Notes: a model not told the origin generated them from the letters alone. Shown: positions 33,551 to 46,782, counted from the stretch's first letter. The stretch is DNA of 64,000 nucleotides from Helicoverpa zea (GCF_022581195.2 NC_061475.1:1364001-1428000); one strand, 5' to 3'. Numbers and translations: made by a program.

Positions 33551-34072
33551 ACAAATGTAGTGTAATAGTGATCATTGTACATTTTATTATAGATAATATT
33601 GTGAAAATAACGAGTTTCATTTCTTATCCTTCAGTCAGTCAGTGCCTGTAGAATTTTTGTAAAGGCCAGGCAATATTATTTTTTCTTTGTTAATTAGCTA
33701 GTTTATTGTTATAGGCAGAGCGTTAATTTAGCAGTACTGTAGTTAAGTAAAAAATAGTTTTCTATATGATGAAAATCTGAAAAGCTTTCCATTCCCCTGT
33801 ACATAAAAATGATGTGAATGCTATTTATTACAGCGACATCTATGATACTTCTGGGGAAGTTATATAGTAAAACGCCATCTATGCACAAAACTAGAAAGAG
33901 TACATAATATAATAGATGGCGTTGCTTCCGTAACTGAGTAAGTGTAGTAAGAAAATAAGTGTATTAGCTTTGTTAGTGATATTTTTATTTGTTTGTTATG
34001 TAACATAGTTAAAAAAACAATATTTAAAGTATGATATTTACGAAACTGAACCAGTATTTGAATATATCATTC
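33551..34072. other. mRpL24 3' flank
   Basis: AT-rich; no further gene and no clear AATAAA close to the stop codon. Confidence 0.5.
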
Positions 34073-34190
34073 GTCAACGTCCATACCACGTTGAAAGCAC
34101 CGGTTCTCGTCCGATCACCGAAGTTAAGCAACATCGGGCGCGGTTAGTACTTGGATGGGTGACCGCCTGGGAATACCGCGTGACGTTGAC
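34073..34190 (+). rRNA. 5S rRNA: 5S ribosomal RNA
   Basis: About 118 nt, matching animal 5S. The internal promoter blocks (A box AGTTAAGCAACATCGGGCG, C box TTGGATGGGTGACCGCCTGG) are intact. GTCAACGTC at the start pairs perfectly with GACGTTGAC at the end to form helix I, and a T5 pol III terminator follows. Only one copy is present, so it is dispersed rather than part of a tandem cluster. It may be functional. Confidence 0.93.
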
Positions 34191-34691
34191 TTTTTGCAAT
34201 TTGCTATCTTGTCTATTTTGCTTTTTATGCGATTTCTTAATATTTTTGAACTGTTTTTTCCATTATTAATAAAACTACGGTGAATCGGCATCGCAGACAA
34301 AATATTTCCTTTTCGAATTCTCAGAAGAAATAAGAAATCAAATTATGGATCTTATTTCAATACTTCATAAGTAAAAAGTACTACCTACTCTGTTTCTTAC
34401 TAATAACGTCACAAATCAGATTTTCCTTAAAATTATGCGTTTCTTCACTATCATGTAGATAACCTAAATTGCATCGAGGTACCTACCTAAGTAGTTTCCG
34501 ATAAACTGCAAATGCAGCAAAAATGCGATTAAATGCAGATAGCAATGACTTTGAAAGGTTATCAGAAGATTTTGTTGTTTTTTGATTAAGGAGTAAGTTC
34601 GGTAAGTAATCCATCTTTTTCCAAAAAGCTTAGGTACGTACCTACTGCAAACTTAGGTACTTACTTAAATATTATTTTGCTGAGCAATCAT

Positions 34692-34800
34692 AAAGTTACC
34701 CTTTCCGCTGTGGGTGTAGCGTGAGGGAGTGTTAGACAAACCCATCATGTTCCTTCTTGAGCCCTTTATGTACCGGAGCCGCGGTAACTCTTTCGAACAA
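34692..34800 (+). repeat. Dispersed repeat (same family as 3663-3750)
   Basis: Contains GTGTAGCGTGAGGGAGTG and CCCTTTATGTACCGGAGCC. The stretch 34191-34691 before it shows nothing else. Confidence 0.55.
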
Positions 34801-34903
34801 TCCTGCAGCCAAGGCAGGTACCTACCCACCTAGTAGACACTTCATTATCATCCCCCTGCCGTTATCCCAGTTTTATTTGTGGCCTTTTCTCTGTACCTGT
34901 GTA

Positions 34904-36494
34904 CAGGCCCCTCTTCTCCACTGGGCACTATGGGCAAGTGCCCAGGGCCCCGCGATCGAATGGGGCCCCCTAGTTCCTGCCAGATTACCAAATGATAACC
35001 GATATTTAGGTACTAAAAATCTGATGATAATGACCAATTAAAAGAATGATAATGAACATTTAAAAGAATACTTAAAAAATGTTCAGAGTGAAAATGAAGC
35101 ACCTAACTGTGTACAGGAAGCATATAATCTATTAAAGCAAAACAAAATTGAAGAACACACATTTGCTAACGTAGAAATTGCATTGAGAATATTTTTAAGC
35201 ATGATGATAACGTCACTAAGGGTGCCATTCTAATCTGCGAAGCCTTTTTAGAAATTTTAAACAAACCTACAACAGTGCATGTGCGAGACATCGAGGCGGT
35301 CAACCCTCTCAGTCCGACTGTCACCCTTCTCTTTGTATTTTTGCTTTTATCTGATTACTTAAATTAATTCCTCAAAGTTGGAAAAAAAAAATGTCTCTTC
35401 TTCATTTCTAATTTGTTCTGCGCTTATTTTTTGAGTCCTCAATCTAGCAAAAAGTTAAAGCACCGAAGTAGCAAAAACAATTGACGCTCGCTTAAAATTT
35501 TCGGTTTCTTTTAATTTGTGCTTAATTCTGAGGTAAATTAGAGAGTCCTCATAATAACAATAAAAAAAAATCACTTGGATATTTCTAAGCTATTTAGGCG
35601 CTATTTGTAAGCGGAGGTGGAGGACTTTTGCGTCCCAAATGTCAAAAAATGTTGAGCTCGCTACGCTCGCAGCTGGTTCACTTTCTGGTCGCTTTTTTTA
35701 AACTTGTTTGAGTACTTCTGTGTACCAAAACTCAAAAATTTCTCGCTCGCTGCGCTCGCGCCTTCTTCACTTTACAGTGCTTTTTTTCAATCTTGTTTGG
35801 GTACTTTTGTGTTAAAAATCTCAAAAATTTCGCGCTCGCTGCGCTCGCGCTTTACACTTTAGCAATAGTTTTCTCTGAATTCTTTATATCTCCATTGCGT
35901 CCCAACAATCAAAATTAAAAAAAAAATATCTTCGCTTTGCAGTGCTTTTTTCAAACTTGTTTGGGTACTTTTGTGTTAATTCTGTATGATTTTACTACGT
36001 GGTTATATTTTGTCGTTATTTTTGGAAGGGGGTTGCTCAATAAGTAGCCCGCCCCGGGTGCTACCCGATGCTACGCCGCCACTGGCGGAGAACGCTCCTT
36101 CTCCAAATTGAAACGAATAAAAAATGAATTAAGAAGTACAATGCTTCAAGAGAGATTAACTAGTTTGTCGCTGATGTCCATAGAATGTGATATTCTCAAT
36201 ACCTACCATAGATTTTGAAGAAGTGATTAACAATTTTGCTCATCTTAAATCGAGAAGGGTGCCTTTGCAATCAACAAAGAGTTAATCTAAGGATTTTATG
36301 CTAAGCGAGTTACTTTTGTAGATTATTTTTTATATATCCTATTTTTTTTTAGGTAGTAACTAAATAAAAATAAATTTAGAACCTTGTTTGTCTATTTTCT
36401 TTATATATTATAACTAAATAGTGTTTTCTCAAGGTCATAGGGGCCCCATGATCCTAATGTGCCCAGGGGCTCAAATAGTTTAAAGACGGCCCTG
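34904..36494. mobile_element. hAT-like non-autonomous transposon, 1.59 kb
   Basis: A perfect 8-bp target duplication CCTGTGTA (34896-34903 and 36495-36502) is diagnostic for hAT transposition. The ends read inward are CAGGCCCCTCTTC and CAGGGCCGTCTTT. Subterminal TGCCCAGGG and TGGGGCCCC blocks occur in inverted orientation at both ends. There is no transposase frame. It contains three palindrome-bearing units (about 35654-35855) and an internal hAT-like end (CCCGATGCTACGCCGCCACTG ending near 36085), so it is itself composite. It interrupts an older lepidopteran repeat. Confidence 0.88.
35640..35860. repeat. Three palindrome-bearing units at about 90-bp spacing
   Basis: GCTCGCTACGCTCGC or GCTCGCTGCGCTCGC at about 35654, 35745 and 35835, with similar flanks in each unit. 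Confidence 0.85.
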
Positions 36495-37110
36495 CCTGTG
36501 TACTTAGTCTTCTAAATATATCTGCCGTCATCTCACAAGTAACATTATTTCTAGCCATATCGACTTTCACGCAATCCATCCATCGTTTCTTTGGTCGTCT
36601 TTCCACCTAGTAGGTACCTAATAAAAATTAAAATATTAAGTATTTTTTATAAGCCGCTTATTAACCTATTTGTTGCTATGCTAACGAAAGTAATTAGGAA
36701 GGTAGGTAGATTTGATACTAAGGTTCGATAAGCATTTTTATTAAGGGCTAGGTCGGACTGATCTGAAAGACTTAAATTTTCAATTAAATTTAATTTTGAA
36801 GTGAATACTTTAACGGCACCGTGCACTTCTTGTGATGGGGAAAATTCTAAATTCGCGATATGTCACGTGACCAACGATTTGAAAGACTGTAAGACGTGAG
36901 GCTGCTTTTTCACCGGAGATATGCAGGCAGCATACACAGACTAGATCATACTACTAAAACATCATATAACTTGACGTATTTTCTTCTTCTTGCTCTGTTC
37001 CCAATTTTATTTGGAGTCGGCGCAATATGTGTTCCTCTTCCATTTCTCCCTGTTGTTTTTCATGTCACCTTTCAGGCAACCCATGCATCTTTTTTTAGGT
37101 CTTCCTCCAA
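36495..37110. repeat. Fragments of a common lepidopteran repeat
   Basis: 36970-37110 holds the block TTTGGAGTCGGCGCAATATG with CAGGCAACCCATGCATC, and 36503-36605 a related fragment (CATCCATCGTTTCTTTGGTC). Apparent short open frames here are by-products of the repeat. Confidence 0.5.
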
Positions 37111-37391
37111 TTTATCAAAATTGATACACGCGTTTGTCGAAATAGTGTTGAGTTACAAGCCCGTATGTGATTGTATGTCCACATATGGGCTGATAAACAT
37201 ATTACCATCCTTTGCATTGCGCGGTCGGGTAAACAAGGTTTTGATATTTATTTGGCAGAGGCTTTCATAGGTTTCGCACACAGGCGCTTCGGGGGGTCGT
37301 CGTGTCAAATCTAGGAAATTCGTTTCGTTTCTGATTTTTGTTTCTTCGAAATCCTGTAAAACAGTATCTTGGGCATCATAAATATGATTGT

Positions 37392-37440
37392 ACTAGCTGT
37401 TGCCCGCAACTACGTCTGCGTGGGTAATATAGAATCGTCA
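37392..37440 (-). repeat. Truncated dispersed repeat end
   Basis: ACTAGCTGTTGCCCGCAACT; the reverse of the terminus seen at 1757-1770. Confidence 0.5.
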
Positions 37441-37729
37441 ATCAAAATAATACTTATCCCGTAGGTGCATTCTTTCACATGACAGTATAATTAGGATTAT
37501 CACTTAGCAGTCGCATAGATTAATTGATCAAGGTTGTGTTGTGGATGTGACCATTTATCTAAACAAAAGAAGTAAAGTTTGTGACGTTGTGGATATCTCT
37601 GGATCTAGTCAGCCAATTTGGAAAATTATTACGTATGGTGAGTAAGTAATTTTCACAGGAAACAGCTATAATCTATGTCTACATGCTTTGAGTCTGACAA
37701 AGCTGTCATTTGTACATTTTCTGCAGCTG

Positions 37730-37870
37730 CTGCGACTAATCAGAAGCCAGAAAGTCTGCCAGTCTTACCATGGATATCGAGGTAGTCGCTCCAAGCAAAA
37801 TATTGGTACTCAAACAGATTCGGTGACTGGAAGCCAACACCAACTTAGTTGGGGAATGGATGATAAAATG
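37730..37870 (+). mobile_element. Old SINE fragment
   Basis: Divergent copy of the 3' half of the SINE: CAGAAGCCAGAAAGTCTG, then GACTGGAAGCCAACACCAAC and a GGGGAATGGATGAT tail. Confidence 0.6.
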
Positions 37871-38045
37871 AGTCATCATCATAAGCAGGCGCATAGGGTA
37901 GGATAGTTTCACTACTGGGGAGAAACACTTGTATGACGGGGATTTTCTGTGTACTCACTCACTATGGTAAGGCGGAACTTCACCGAAATGTTTGCATTAG
38001 TTCACGAATAGGCAAAATGTACGTATCTGTGAGAGTCCACTTCAT

Positions 38046-38358
38046 GTGTTCGTAATTGAAACCTGCAGTTTTGCCAAGATTTTCAAAATGTACGCTCGCA
38101 ATTTGTCATTTCTTGGTGGAGCCAGCAAATCAAAAGAAACAGAAGTGTTGTATACTGTGCGTCACTACCGCACACCGGCAAAATTTCGCTCTTGCGGAGG
38201 ACGTTTATATACCATATTTTGTGTCACACGTAAACAGGACGACAGTGGGTATCCACCGAAACACTTTCAAAGATCTGATGAACGAACAAATCAGACCTGA
38301 CTTGGTCACTTGGGGCCAATCAGAGCTCTATGAAGCGATCATACGCTTTGGCTCCTAC
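38046..38358 (+). pseudogene. Unrecognised decayed coding remnant
   Basis: This stretch has coding-like composition and two overlapping frames of about 80 and 110 codons, with pieces such as VSHVNRTTVGIHRNTF and LVTWGQSELYEAI. I cannot assign a family. The hAT element at 38359 interrupts it, and a coding-like frame resumes after 39868 (ending near 39990). That suggests one older gene or transposon fragment was split by the insertion. Confidence 0.3.
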
Positions 38359-39867
38359 CAACCCCGGATCTTCAATTTTTCTTAGGCGGGGCAAAAACTG
38401 AAAAATGCCGCCCCGCCTACCTACTTATGTTTATTTTCATCTTTATAATCCATAAAATTTCAGCTATCAATATGTTGGCAGGCAGGGCCGTCTCTAGCTC
38501 ATGTAGCGCCTGGGTGCAATCATCACCCAAGCGCCCCCTATGTATTGAAAGATTTTGAGTAGGTAGTACATACATATACATATTGATCGAAGTACTTAGA
38601 GTAGTTAGTTACAAGGAATATAAATAAAACGTTCGAACGAAAGTCACTTTTTGGAAGGTAAAAGGAAACAAAATGTGTCCAAATCATTGTAGGCTCAAAT
38701 TGTTGGCCAAGTTTAAGTTATGAAAGTCGAGACAAAACAACGCAATTGCAAAAATGAGCGCGAGCGAAGCGAGCGCGAAAATTTTTCAATTTTGGACCCA
38801 AAACGTTAATAAGTTTTAAAAAGCGCTGTAACGGAACAAGCAGTCGGAAGCGTAAACTTTTTTGTTTTTGAAGACTCCATTAATATATTTTTTTGCTACA
38901 TCTGACTTATAGAAGGTAAGACAGCGTCAAACAGACTTATGAAGTTATTGAGGCAACGGATGTATTAGACAGCGCAAGCGAAGCGAGCGCGAAATTTTTT
39001 AAGCCTACGATACAAAAGTACAAGTATAGATTAGGTATATAGTAAAGCAACAAGTAGCCGCGAGCGTAGCGAGCGCGAACTTTTTCAAATTATTTGTTTG
39101 AAGACTCAAAAATTAAACTGCGAATTATGTACAAATAAAAAGAAACCGTGATTAGAGCGAGTGCCATTGGTGTTCGTTGATTCGGTGCGTCAGTAAAAAT
39201 ATGAAACAATCACAAAAAATATACATATATTGTCATTTAGTCGCGAGTGTAGCGAGCGAGAATTTTTTCACTTAGTTGGAGGATGTTAAAAGTGAAAAAT
39301 AATCAAAATGATCAATGAAACCAAAGCGAAGGCGACTTCTTTAGAATCTTTGCTTATCAGTATCATGATACAATGTGGAACTTCTTTATCAAACGGGTGT
39401 AATTTCATCGAAATTTCCTGTTGGTGGGGCGTTCCGCGGCGCCCCTGAGACCGAGACTCCCGGGTTATTGGGCGGCCCTGTAGGTAACTATTATAGTTAT
39501 TTGTGATGTAGGATTTAAAATAAAAATAAATATGCCATAAGTGTTCCTCCAAAAATTATTGGCTCATAGGTACTAGCCAATAATTTTTATTAATCAGTTT
39601 TAGTTTGCTAAAACTTCGCCTCGTGAATAATAAATGTTCGTGCAGTCGTGCAGCATATCTCACTCCGCGCTTAGGGTATCGGTCAAGTTGATATGGCTAT
39701 GAAATTGCTGTACTTGTGCTATTATTTATTTCCCTGGTCATTAAATTGATGATGAGTTGTCCATTGGTCTGTGAAGTGTGAATTGGGAAGCCTGATTTTG
39801 CCGCCCCCTGAATTTGCCGCCCGGGGCATAGGCCCCGGCTTGCCCCCCCCCCCTAGATCCGGGGCTG
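38359..39867. mobile_element. hAT-like non-autonomous transposon, 1.51 kb, composite
   Basis: A perfect 8-bp duplication GCTCCTAC (38351-38358 and 39868-39875) flanks inward-facing ends CAACCCCGGATCT and CAGCCCCGGATCT. There is no transposase. A second hAT-like unit appears nested at 38483-39480. Confidence 0.87.
38483..39480. mobile_element. Nested hAT-like unit, boundaries tentative
   Basis: The ends read inward share CAGGGCCG (continuing TCTCTAGC and CCCAATAA). The flanking octamers TTGGCAGG and TAGGTAAC do not match well, so the target duplication is unsupported. It holds four reverse-oriented palindrome units at about 38760, 38968, 39060 and 39241. Confidence 0.5.
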
Positions 39868-39990
39868 GCTCCTACTGTTATTGTGATTTCTGAAAATTTA
39901 TTCACCTCATTCAACGATGAATGTAATTCTGATGGTACTATTAAGAACACTTGCTTAGCGCAAAAGCTGACGTTGGCAGGTCAACTCTTT

Positions 39991-40872
39991 TGACTTCTCG
40001 AATAGGATACCATTGGTTTTTGCTGGATTAGGATAGAATATAGGTGGATAGGATTTGCAACAGAGAACAATTCTTTTTCTTCAATGTACAAAAGTTACTT
40101 TTCTACAGATTTATTATATGTATAGATATTGATAAACAATGATAAGAAACTCGGTTGGGGGTTCTGATGTCACAAAATACAGAAACAAGCAAAACATGTT
40201 TTTAAACGATTAAATTCTACGTCATTCATATAATTTGTATACATAGATGATCCCAGTGATAAATGGTTGAATTTGATAAATAAGTTCACGTCATTTAAAC
40301 TGTCTCTAAGGACCTGGCTGGGCAGCAACATGAAAGTAGGTACCTAATCGATATTTTCGTTTCAGTTCTGGCAATTTCGTGGATGATAAATAAAGATAGA
40401 CCCACTGTCTAGTAAAACTACTGGCTACATTCTTTTTGCAGAGGAGATATACGACTTCCTCTAGTCCTAGTCTTCCTCGTAGAACTATTACCGTCTTGAA
40501 AATCTTGAAAATCCGGCTTTTAGTACCTGAGCCTAGATAACAAAATATTGTGCAAAGAAGATTGTCACGTCTCAAAACTGGAGCCTATGCCGTCGTCGGA
40601 TCGAATCAAAATGTTTGAAGACGTTTCGTGAACCGTTCAAGAATTGAATGACCCGCTATCTCTGCCTGAGATGTTTGTCTCCAGCTAGGTACCTTACAGT
40701 CCTTAGAATTCAATTTCAGAGGTCTTCACGAGCATTTGAGGACACTCTGACACCATTCCTTGTTAGTTCATTACATCTAAGTATATGTCTATGGTAAACC
40801 CATTCGATAAAAACCAGACGAAAACCTGACCTTGTATAATTATTTTGGAAAAATATCAACTACCTAGGTACA
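39991..40872. other. Intergenic spacer
   Basis: No gene or recognisable element; a minus-strand frame at 40306-40575 has no support. Confidence 0.45.
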
Positions 40873-41017
40873 GTCTAACCAAGGGGTTGCCCGGGTAACT
40901 GGGTTGAGGAGGTCAGATAGGCAGTCGCTTCTTGTAAAGCACTGGTACTCAGCTGAATCCGGTTAGACTGGAAGCCGACCCCAACATGATTGGGAAAAGG
41001 GCTCGGAGGATGATGAT
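40873..41017 (+). mobile_element. 5'-truncated SINE copy
   Basis: 3' part of the same SINE (TAACTGGGTTGAGGAGGTCA, GACTGGAAGCCGACCCCAAC), ending in a GATGATGATGAT tail. Little divergence from 31851-32239. Confidence 0.85.
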
Positions 41018-44000
41018 GATCAATTACCTAGGTACTTTGTGTTTGTGTGTCATAATCCGTCCATTTGATATGTATGTCTGATAAAACTTCCAATCATTCG
41101 TGCAGTGCGTGGGATATTATCAAATGCATTTAATCAGCTGTTGCACTCGTCTTCTATACATTCGAATTGAGACTTTATTTCATTTATTGAATGTTGGTTT
41201 CTCATTGTATCGTTCTGGTTTCCTTTAGCAAGCAAACTTAATGTGATAGGAATTACGATACTTTAGCAAATAATATAGGGACTAAGTTCCTGTGACAATG
41301 GGAAGAGGTTTTATCATGCGTTGCCCTCAGTCATGGAAAATATTTTGTTATTGCAGTTAAATTATTGCACATTTGTTGATCAATAACTTCTAAGTAATTT
41401 TAATAACAAATTGCACAAACAGACAGCCTACCTTAAAGTTAATAGCAGGACTACCTATTTGAAAAATCTATAGGCTTTTTCATAGGCAATTCATACGCAT
41501 TGTTTTTTTTCAGAAATAGTTCAATAAATTAATTATAACTTTCGTCACAGCTGAAAACGTCCACAGATGGTAAAAGGCAGAAGAGAAAGGGTCTAAGCTG
41601 CTGGATGCTCACCGCACTGGCGAGCGGGATTTATCATAAACCTGACACCAATATCATTGACTCTTGAACTCTTAAAATGGATTCTCTCATTTTATCGGAA
41701 CCTCAAAATAAAAGTCCGTCTCTTTGGCAGCTATGATATCAGCATTACAAGTAAACAATCAAATAGGTACATACTTAGTTGATTCTATTTTAAGTTATTC
41801 ATTCTTAGATTAGCAGCCATCTAACACGTGAATTAACTAATTATAATTATTAAGGTTATCTTCTAAGGTGCAAGTTATCTTTCCCGAAACATTTTAACTG
41901 AAAACATTGACTAAATAGTTATCGGATTGACCTTGAAAAGTAAATAATAACAATGACTTTAGTTATTCAAAATACGTAGTAATAAAATACCAATGGCCGC
42001 TTTTATTTTTGGGGTTTCTCCATTTTATCTAGAGGCTACTAATTGGTACACTAGCTAGATAGACACCGTATTCTAGACCGATGCTTATAAATGGACTTTT
42101 TCGTTTTTCAGTGTTTTAGAAGTCGTTTTGACAATCAAAACTTCATTGTTTCTGACCTGCAACAAATGACAGTCACTTTTCAACAAAAAACTTAGAGAGC
42201 AACGGCATTAACTTAATACTGTCGAGGTAAGGAGAGATCATACCATACCATACCTAGTAGCCTGTAAGTAGGTCTTAAAAGAAAGAACCTGCTTTTTACC
42301 CGACTTCGCGATTAAAAGGAGGATTTTTATTTAAAAATATTTAAATTCAGTAAGTAATAAGTTGTCTGACTAGTCCGAGCATCCAAGGCCGCCAGGATGA
42401 AATTACTGCGATGTGCATCATTTCCTGAATCGAGGCATTTATTTATATGGGAGAAAACAAAGGACTGTACCTAAATGTCACTATCGCTGTCGTCATTTGT
42501 AATGGTAGTGGGTAATTATCTCAATAATAGGTAACATAAATTAATGCATGTCACCTCCAAGTTCCTAATTAAGTACCTACCCAACTAATTACTTTTTTAC
42601 TATAATTACCTACTTCAATTCGCTTAACTAGAAAAATTATAACCAAGGTAGGTAACTATCCTTGTTTTCCCTACATCGTGCACGGCGTACTTAAAATATA
42701 TTTCAGACGGTTTGCTCAAAATCTATCCAGAAAATTCCAGGACCATCGAATATGCAAAAAAATCCCAGTTTCTAATATGAAAAAAAATCCCAGTAAATTA
42801 ATATGAAAAAAAAAAAAATTTTCATGCGTTCAGTACGTATTGGACGATCATTAGGCCGCGTACCTAATATAAGGGTATGAAACATTTTCGACACGCTTTC
42901 GGAAGTTCATGCGTGAGGAAACGGAAACAGATGGGAAATTGAAAGTGTTATTGGAAGGAACTTATATAAAATAATTTGTAACATAAATAAAATAAGGTTG
43001 GGTTGGTAAGTGTCTGCGAATACATGGGTAGCAGGCTCTTATAAATCAAAATTAGAAGAATAAATGATCTAGTACCTACCTGATATTAGATTTATCTGAA
43101 AATAAAGTTTTGTTTATTTTTGCCGCAAAATTCCGAAAAATCCAAACATTTTTAAAACCATTTTCCTTGAACATTTCCTACCTACATTAAAGCTTTTTCC
43201 AAGTAATCATAAACCCATTAAAACCAGACAGACATCTTTAAATTATTAAAAAGATTAAGTAGTTAATAAGACTGAATTTATCAAAATCACGCGCGAACCA
43301 CGGCAGCCATGATGCGCTATGCCTCGTTTACACGCAACTTGTGACGTCACTTGTCACTTACCACTGACTCAGGTGTAAAGAAACCTATTATCAATCAGAC
43401 GATGTATTGGGCGATAGTAGGATTATCTTAGTTAAAAAGTGATAGCTGTGTTTAGTCACGTATTTACCATGTGCTTTTGTTGTAAAATTATTAATGGAAC
43501 ACGATTTTCCCAGGTGATCGGTAAGGCCTTGATCGAGTTAAGCTTAATGATTCGATAGGTAATCGTAGGAATACAGAGATATTTTGTATTTTTGTAAGTC
43601 ACACGGGTACATTTTATATGTTCTAAATTCACCGAACTTACTTTCCGCCATTATCAATTAGGTAGGTACAGGAAATATTGAAAAAAATATATAGGTAATG
43701 GAATCCTGGATTTTATTGACTATTAACGCAATTGTTTCACTGGCTTACGGTGACAGTGAGGCAAGAGTAGGCTAGGTTTTCAATAACCAATAACTATTCA
43801 TCGAATATACCTAAGGGCTGAACTTCCCAATAGACAAAGGGCTCTTTTGTTAACAAAATAAAAACTTACTTAAAGCTTATAATATATTTAAGGAGACGAC
43901 TCGATTGGGGCTGCAGGTCCTGATATACAAAAGGTTCTAAAAGAAACATGGTGGATTTTAGCCAGTAAGCTGTAAGTCTATCACTTCCTCACGTTGCACC

Positions 44001-46782
44001 GACAACAGGTATAACCTACTAGAAAGCGTATATTGATATAACATGATTACATTATGTTATGACTACCATCCTTAGAACACGTTTGGTAAATTCCAGTAGT
44101 CTATTGAATCATATGCAACTAATCCACATAGATAAGAATAGAATGTTCTCTCGTATGTAGGTACAATACTTCACTAAACTAGGGACTTCCGTCGAGCTAA
44201 TTGAAAAGAATCAATCTTTATTACCGTAGGTGGTGGCTATCAGTCACTATTTACTTGCAGTTTTTTCTATATGACTCACTCTATTGTCATAACTTATAAA
44301 CAGTGCAATTTCCAGATCTTAGCTTAGGATAAGCTCACACAAGATAATGTGGAACACGCTTCCAGCAACTTTGAAAAAATTGTTGACTTCTGTTAGCAAA
44401 TTTTTTTTTTTTGCTTTTGGTGCCGAAAGATTAATAACAAAATAAAAAAATGTTTCTGTAGCTAAAAACCTGAACGGGAACATTGAGAGAAAAATACGTC
44501 ATTGTGTAGTTCCAGGTAACAGAATGCGAATAGGTAAATCTTTTAAGTTACTAGTGGCCTTTTAAACGTGGACGGCTGACCAGTCACGTAGCTCTTTGCA
44601 TTCATCACATTCGCAACATAGGCCTTAACATTACAATTAATAATTACTTATTTACTGATCTCATGCATTTATCAGAATTGTGTATTTTACCTTTTTTGTT
44701 GGAAGACCGAAGCTGTTAAGTAGGAATACAGGAAATAAAGCTGATATGAGGAAAGATCAGGATAGGAGATGAAAGGAAAAAAGAGGGACGGGAAATCCAA
44801 ATAACTTTCGAGAATAGGATAACTGGATGATGAAATAAATTCCTGTAATGTGTAAGTATAGGAACCCCATTTTTGGATTTACCAAGCTACAGATACAATA
44901 CTTCTTTAGTGAATAACTGAAGCATTGACTCATTTGTTATGAAGGATCAAATTCACGATGCGCAGTTATGATAATCGTTGATATAATCTAATTTCTGATA
45001 ATTTCGGTTATTTATGTCACTTAATCTAATTATCCATGGCTATTGATGACTCAATATAGAAATCTATAAATAAATATCAGTTAGTTGGAAAATTGTCAAA
45101 TCTGGTTTTGTAGGGTACGTACATAACTAACTTGCCTAGCTCTCAGTAATCGAAAGGACAATAGCTAAAGTAATTATGTGACGCAAAATTGCTACAAAAT
45201 TAAATTAAAAATAAACATTCGAAGAAACTTGTCTAGGTAAAACTAGACGGATATCTCCAGTTTCGCTTAAGATCAAAATAAAGCAGAAATACCTATAAAT
45301 TAATGGCTTCTTAATATAATGTCTATTTTCGAAAACCTAGGTTAATATGGAGATGGCGACTAACATTAGTGAGATAGTTTCTGCATTATTGTGTGTCTGT
45401 ATGTGTTTATTTGCACGTACGCAAACTCGCGACAGTCCATTGAAAAACAGTTTAATTGACACCATTGAGCAAAGTCCCTGATCGTGAATTGATATTGATT
45501 TTTATGAAGAATGACAATAAATCTATGTTTCACTCGGCAACTTCTCTTAACACGTCATTTGTCTAAAGTTCGTCATCGTCACCAGCCTAAAGACGTCCAC
45601 AGCTGGACAAAGGCTCCCCCAAACTGGGGGAATTACGGAATTATTCATACTCATTGCCAGGTAGGACATTCTTTGTGGCTAAAACCGTTAAAGTACTTAC
45701 CTGCATAATAGTTTTTGTCTATAAGCTGTAAGTGTATTTATATAGGTCAATTAACCTGTGCCTAGGGAAACGAAACTTCTTGAAAAAAAGTTTTGCACAC
45801 AGCTGTTTAAGATTTGTTGATGTTACTAGGTACCTAACTCACATTTTATCAGGATATAAGAATTTCTCTGTAACAGAATAATAGTCTTTCTTGCATTTTC
45901 ATTTTAGTTTTGTTTTGTTTGCATTTTCCTTCTACATATGTGTCATCAGTTCAAAAATAATCTAAGTAATCCAGTTTTATTCAGATTTTTATCAAATGTG
46001 AGTAATAAAGGTAAATAATAGCATTAGATATTAATTGTTTTCTTTAATAGCGAATACCTACTTGCTATCTTATGTAATTTGGGTTTAGTCATGAGTGAAG
46101 AAAAATAACAAATGACTAATTTTAATTTGACTGGCATTCCAGTCCAGCGCTTGAATGTGGTGATAGCCTGGAATTGAATACAAACGGGCCTTGGAATCGT
46201 GTAACGGTATACACATTAAAAACTGTCAGTAAAACCAAATTGCTTTAATTTCTTCCTTTTCTAGATTTTATTATTGCTATCCTGGAATGGAAGCTTTGGT
46301 AGTCCGTTTTCCCTTTCTTTTTCAGTTTGAGTACTTTCTAGTCCTTTGAAAAAAGAGGTGGAGTTTCTCAAAGCTAGAGGCTTGTATTTTAACGGCCAAA
46401 ACATTTTGAATGAATGGGGATAAGTTAAGTTTTGACTTTTTTCGAAATTAAACTACAGAATAACGTGTAATTAAATTGCCCGTGCTAACTAAAATGAGAT
46501 CGTGTTAATCAGATTACCTAAATCATCATCATCATCTCAGCCATAGGACGTCCACTGCTGAACATAGGCCTCCATTGCCATTACCTAAATGCTACCGAAT
46601 TATTCCGCGATTCCCACGTTGCAATCACTCACTACTTTGTGAGTAACACGTGAATATCACGTTACGTTTATCAATAACAATTTCTAATAATAAATTATGT
46701 CATATTATTTTATCAGCAAATTCTTTCCGTCTGGAAATTGCTGCTAAGCTTATTTTAATTTTATTTTAGGCTGATGGTTGCG
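41018..46782. other. Gene-poor AT-rich intergenic region
   Basis: No gene found. It contains repeat scraps: a minus-strand copy of the 3663-type repeat at about 43910-44000, and pieces of a common lepidopteran repeat (AGGACGTCCACTGCTGAACA near 46545 and relatives near 41560 and 45590). Short open frames lack motifs. Confidence 0.5.

Noticed and set aside
36896..37270. 124-codon plus-strand frame with a hydrophobic stretch
   Set aside because: It lies in a known dispersed lepidopteran repeat and has no conserved domain.
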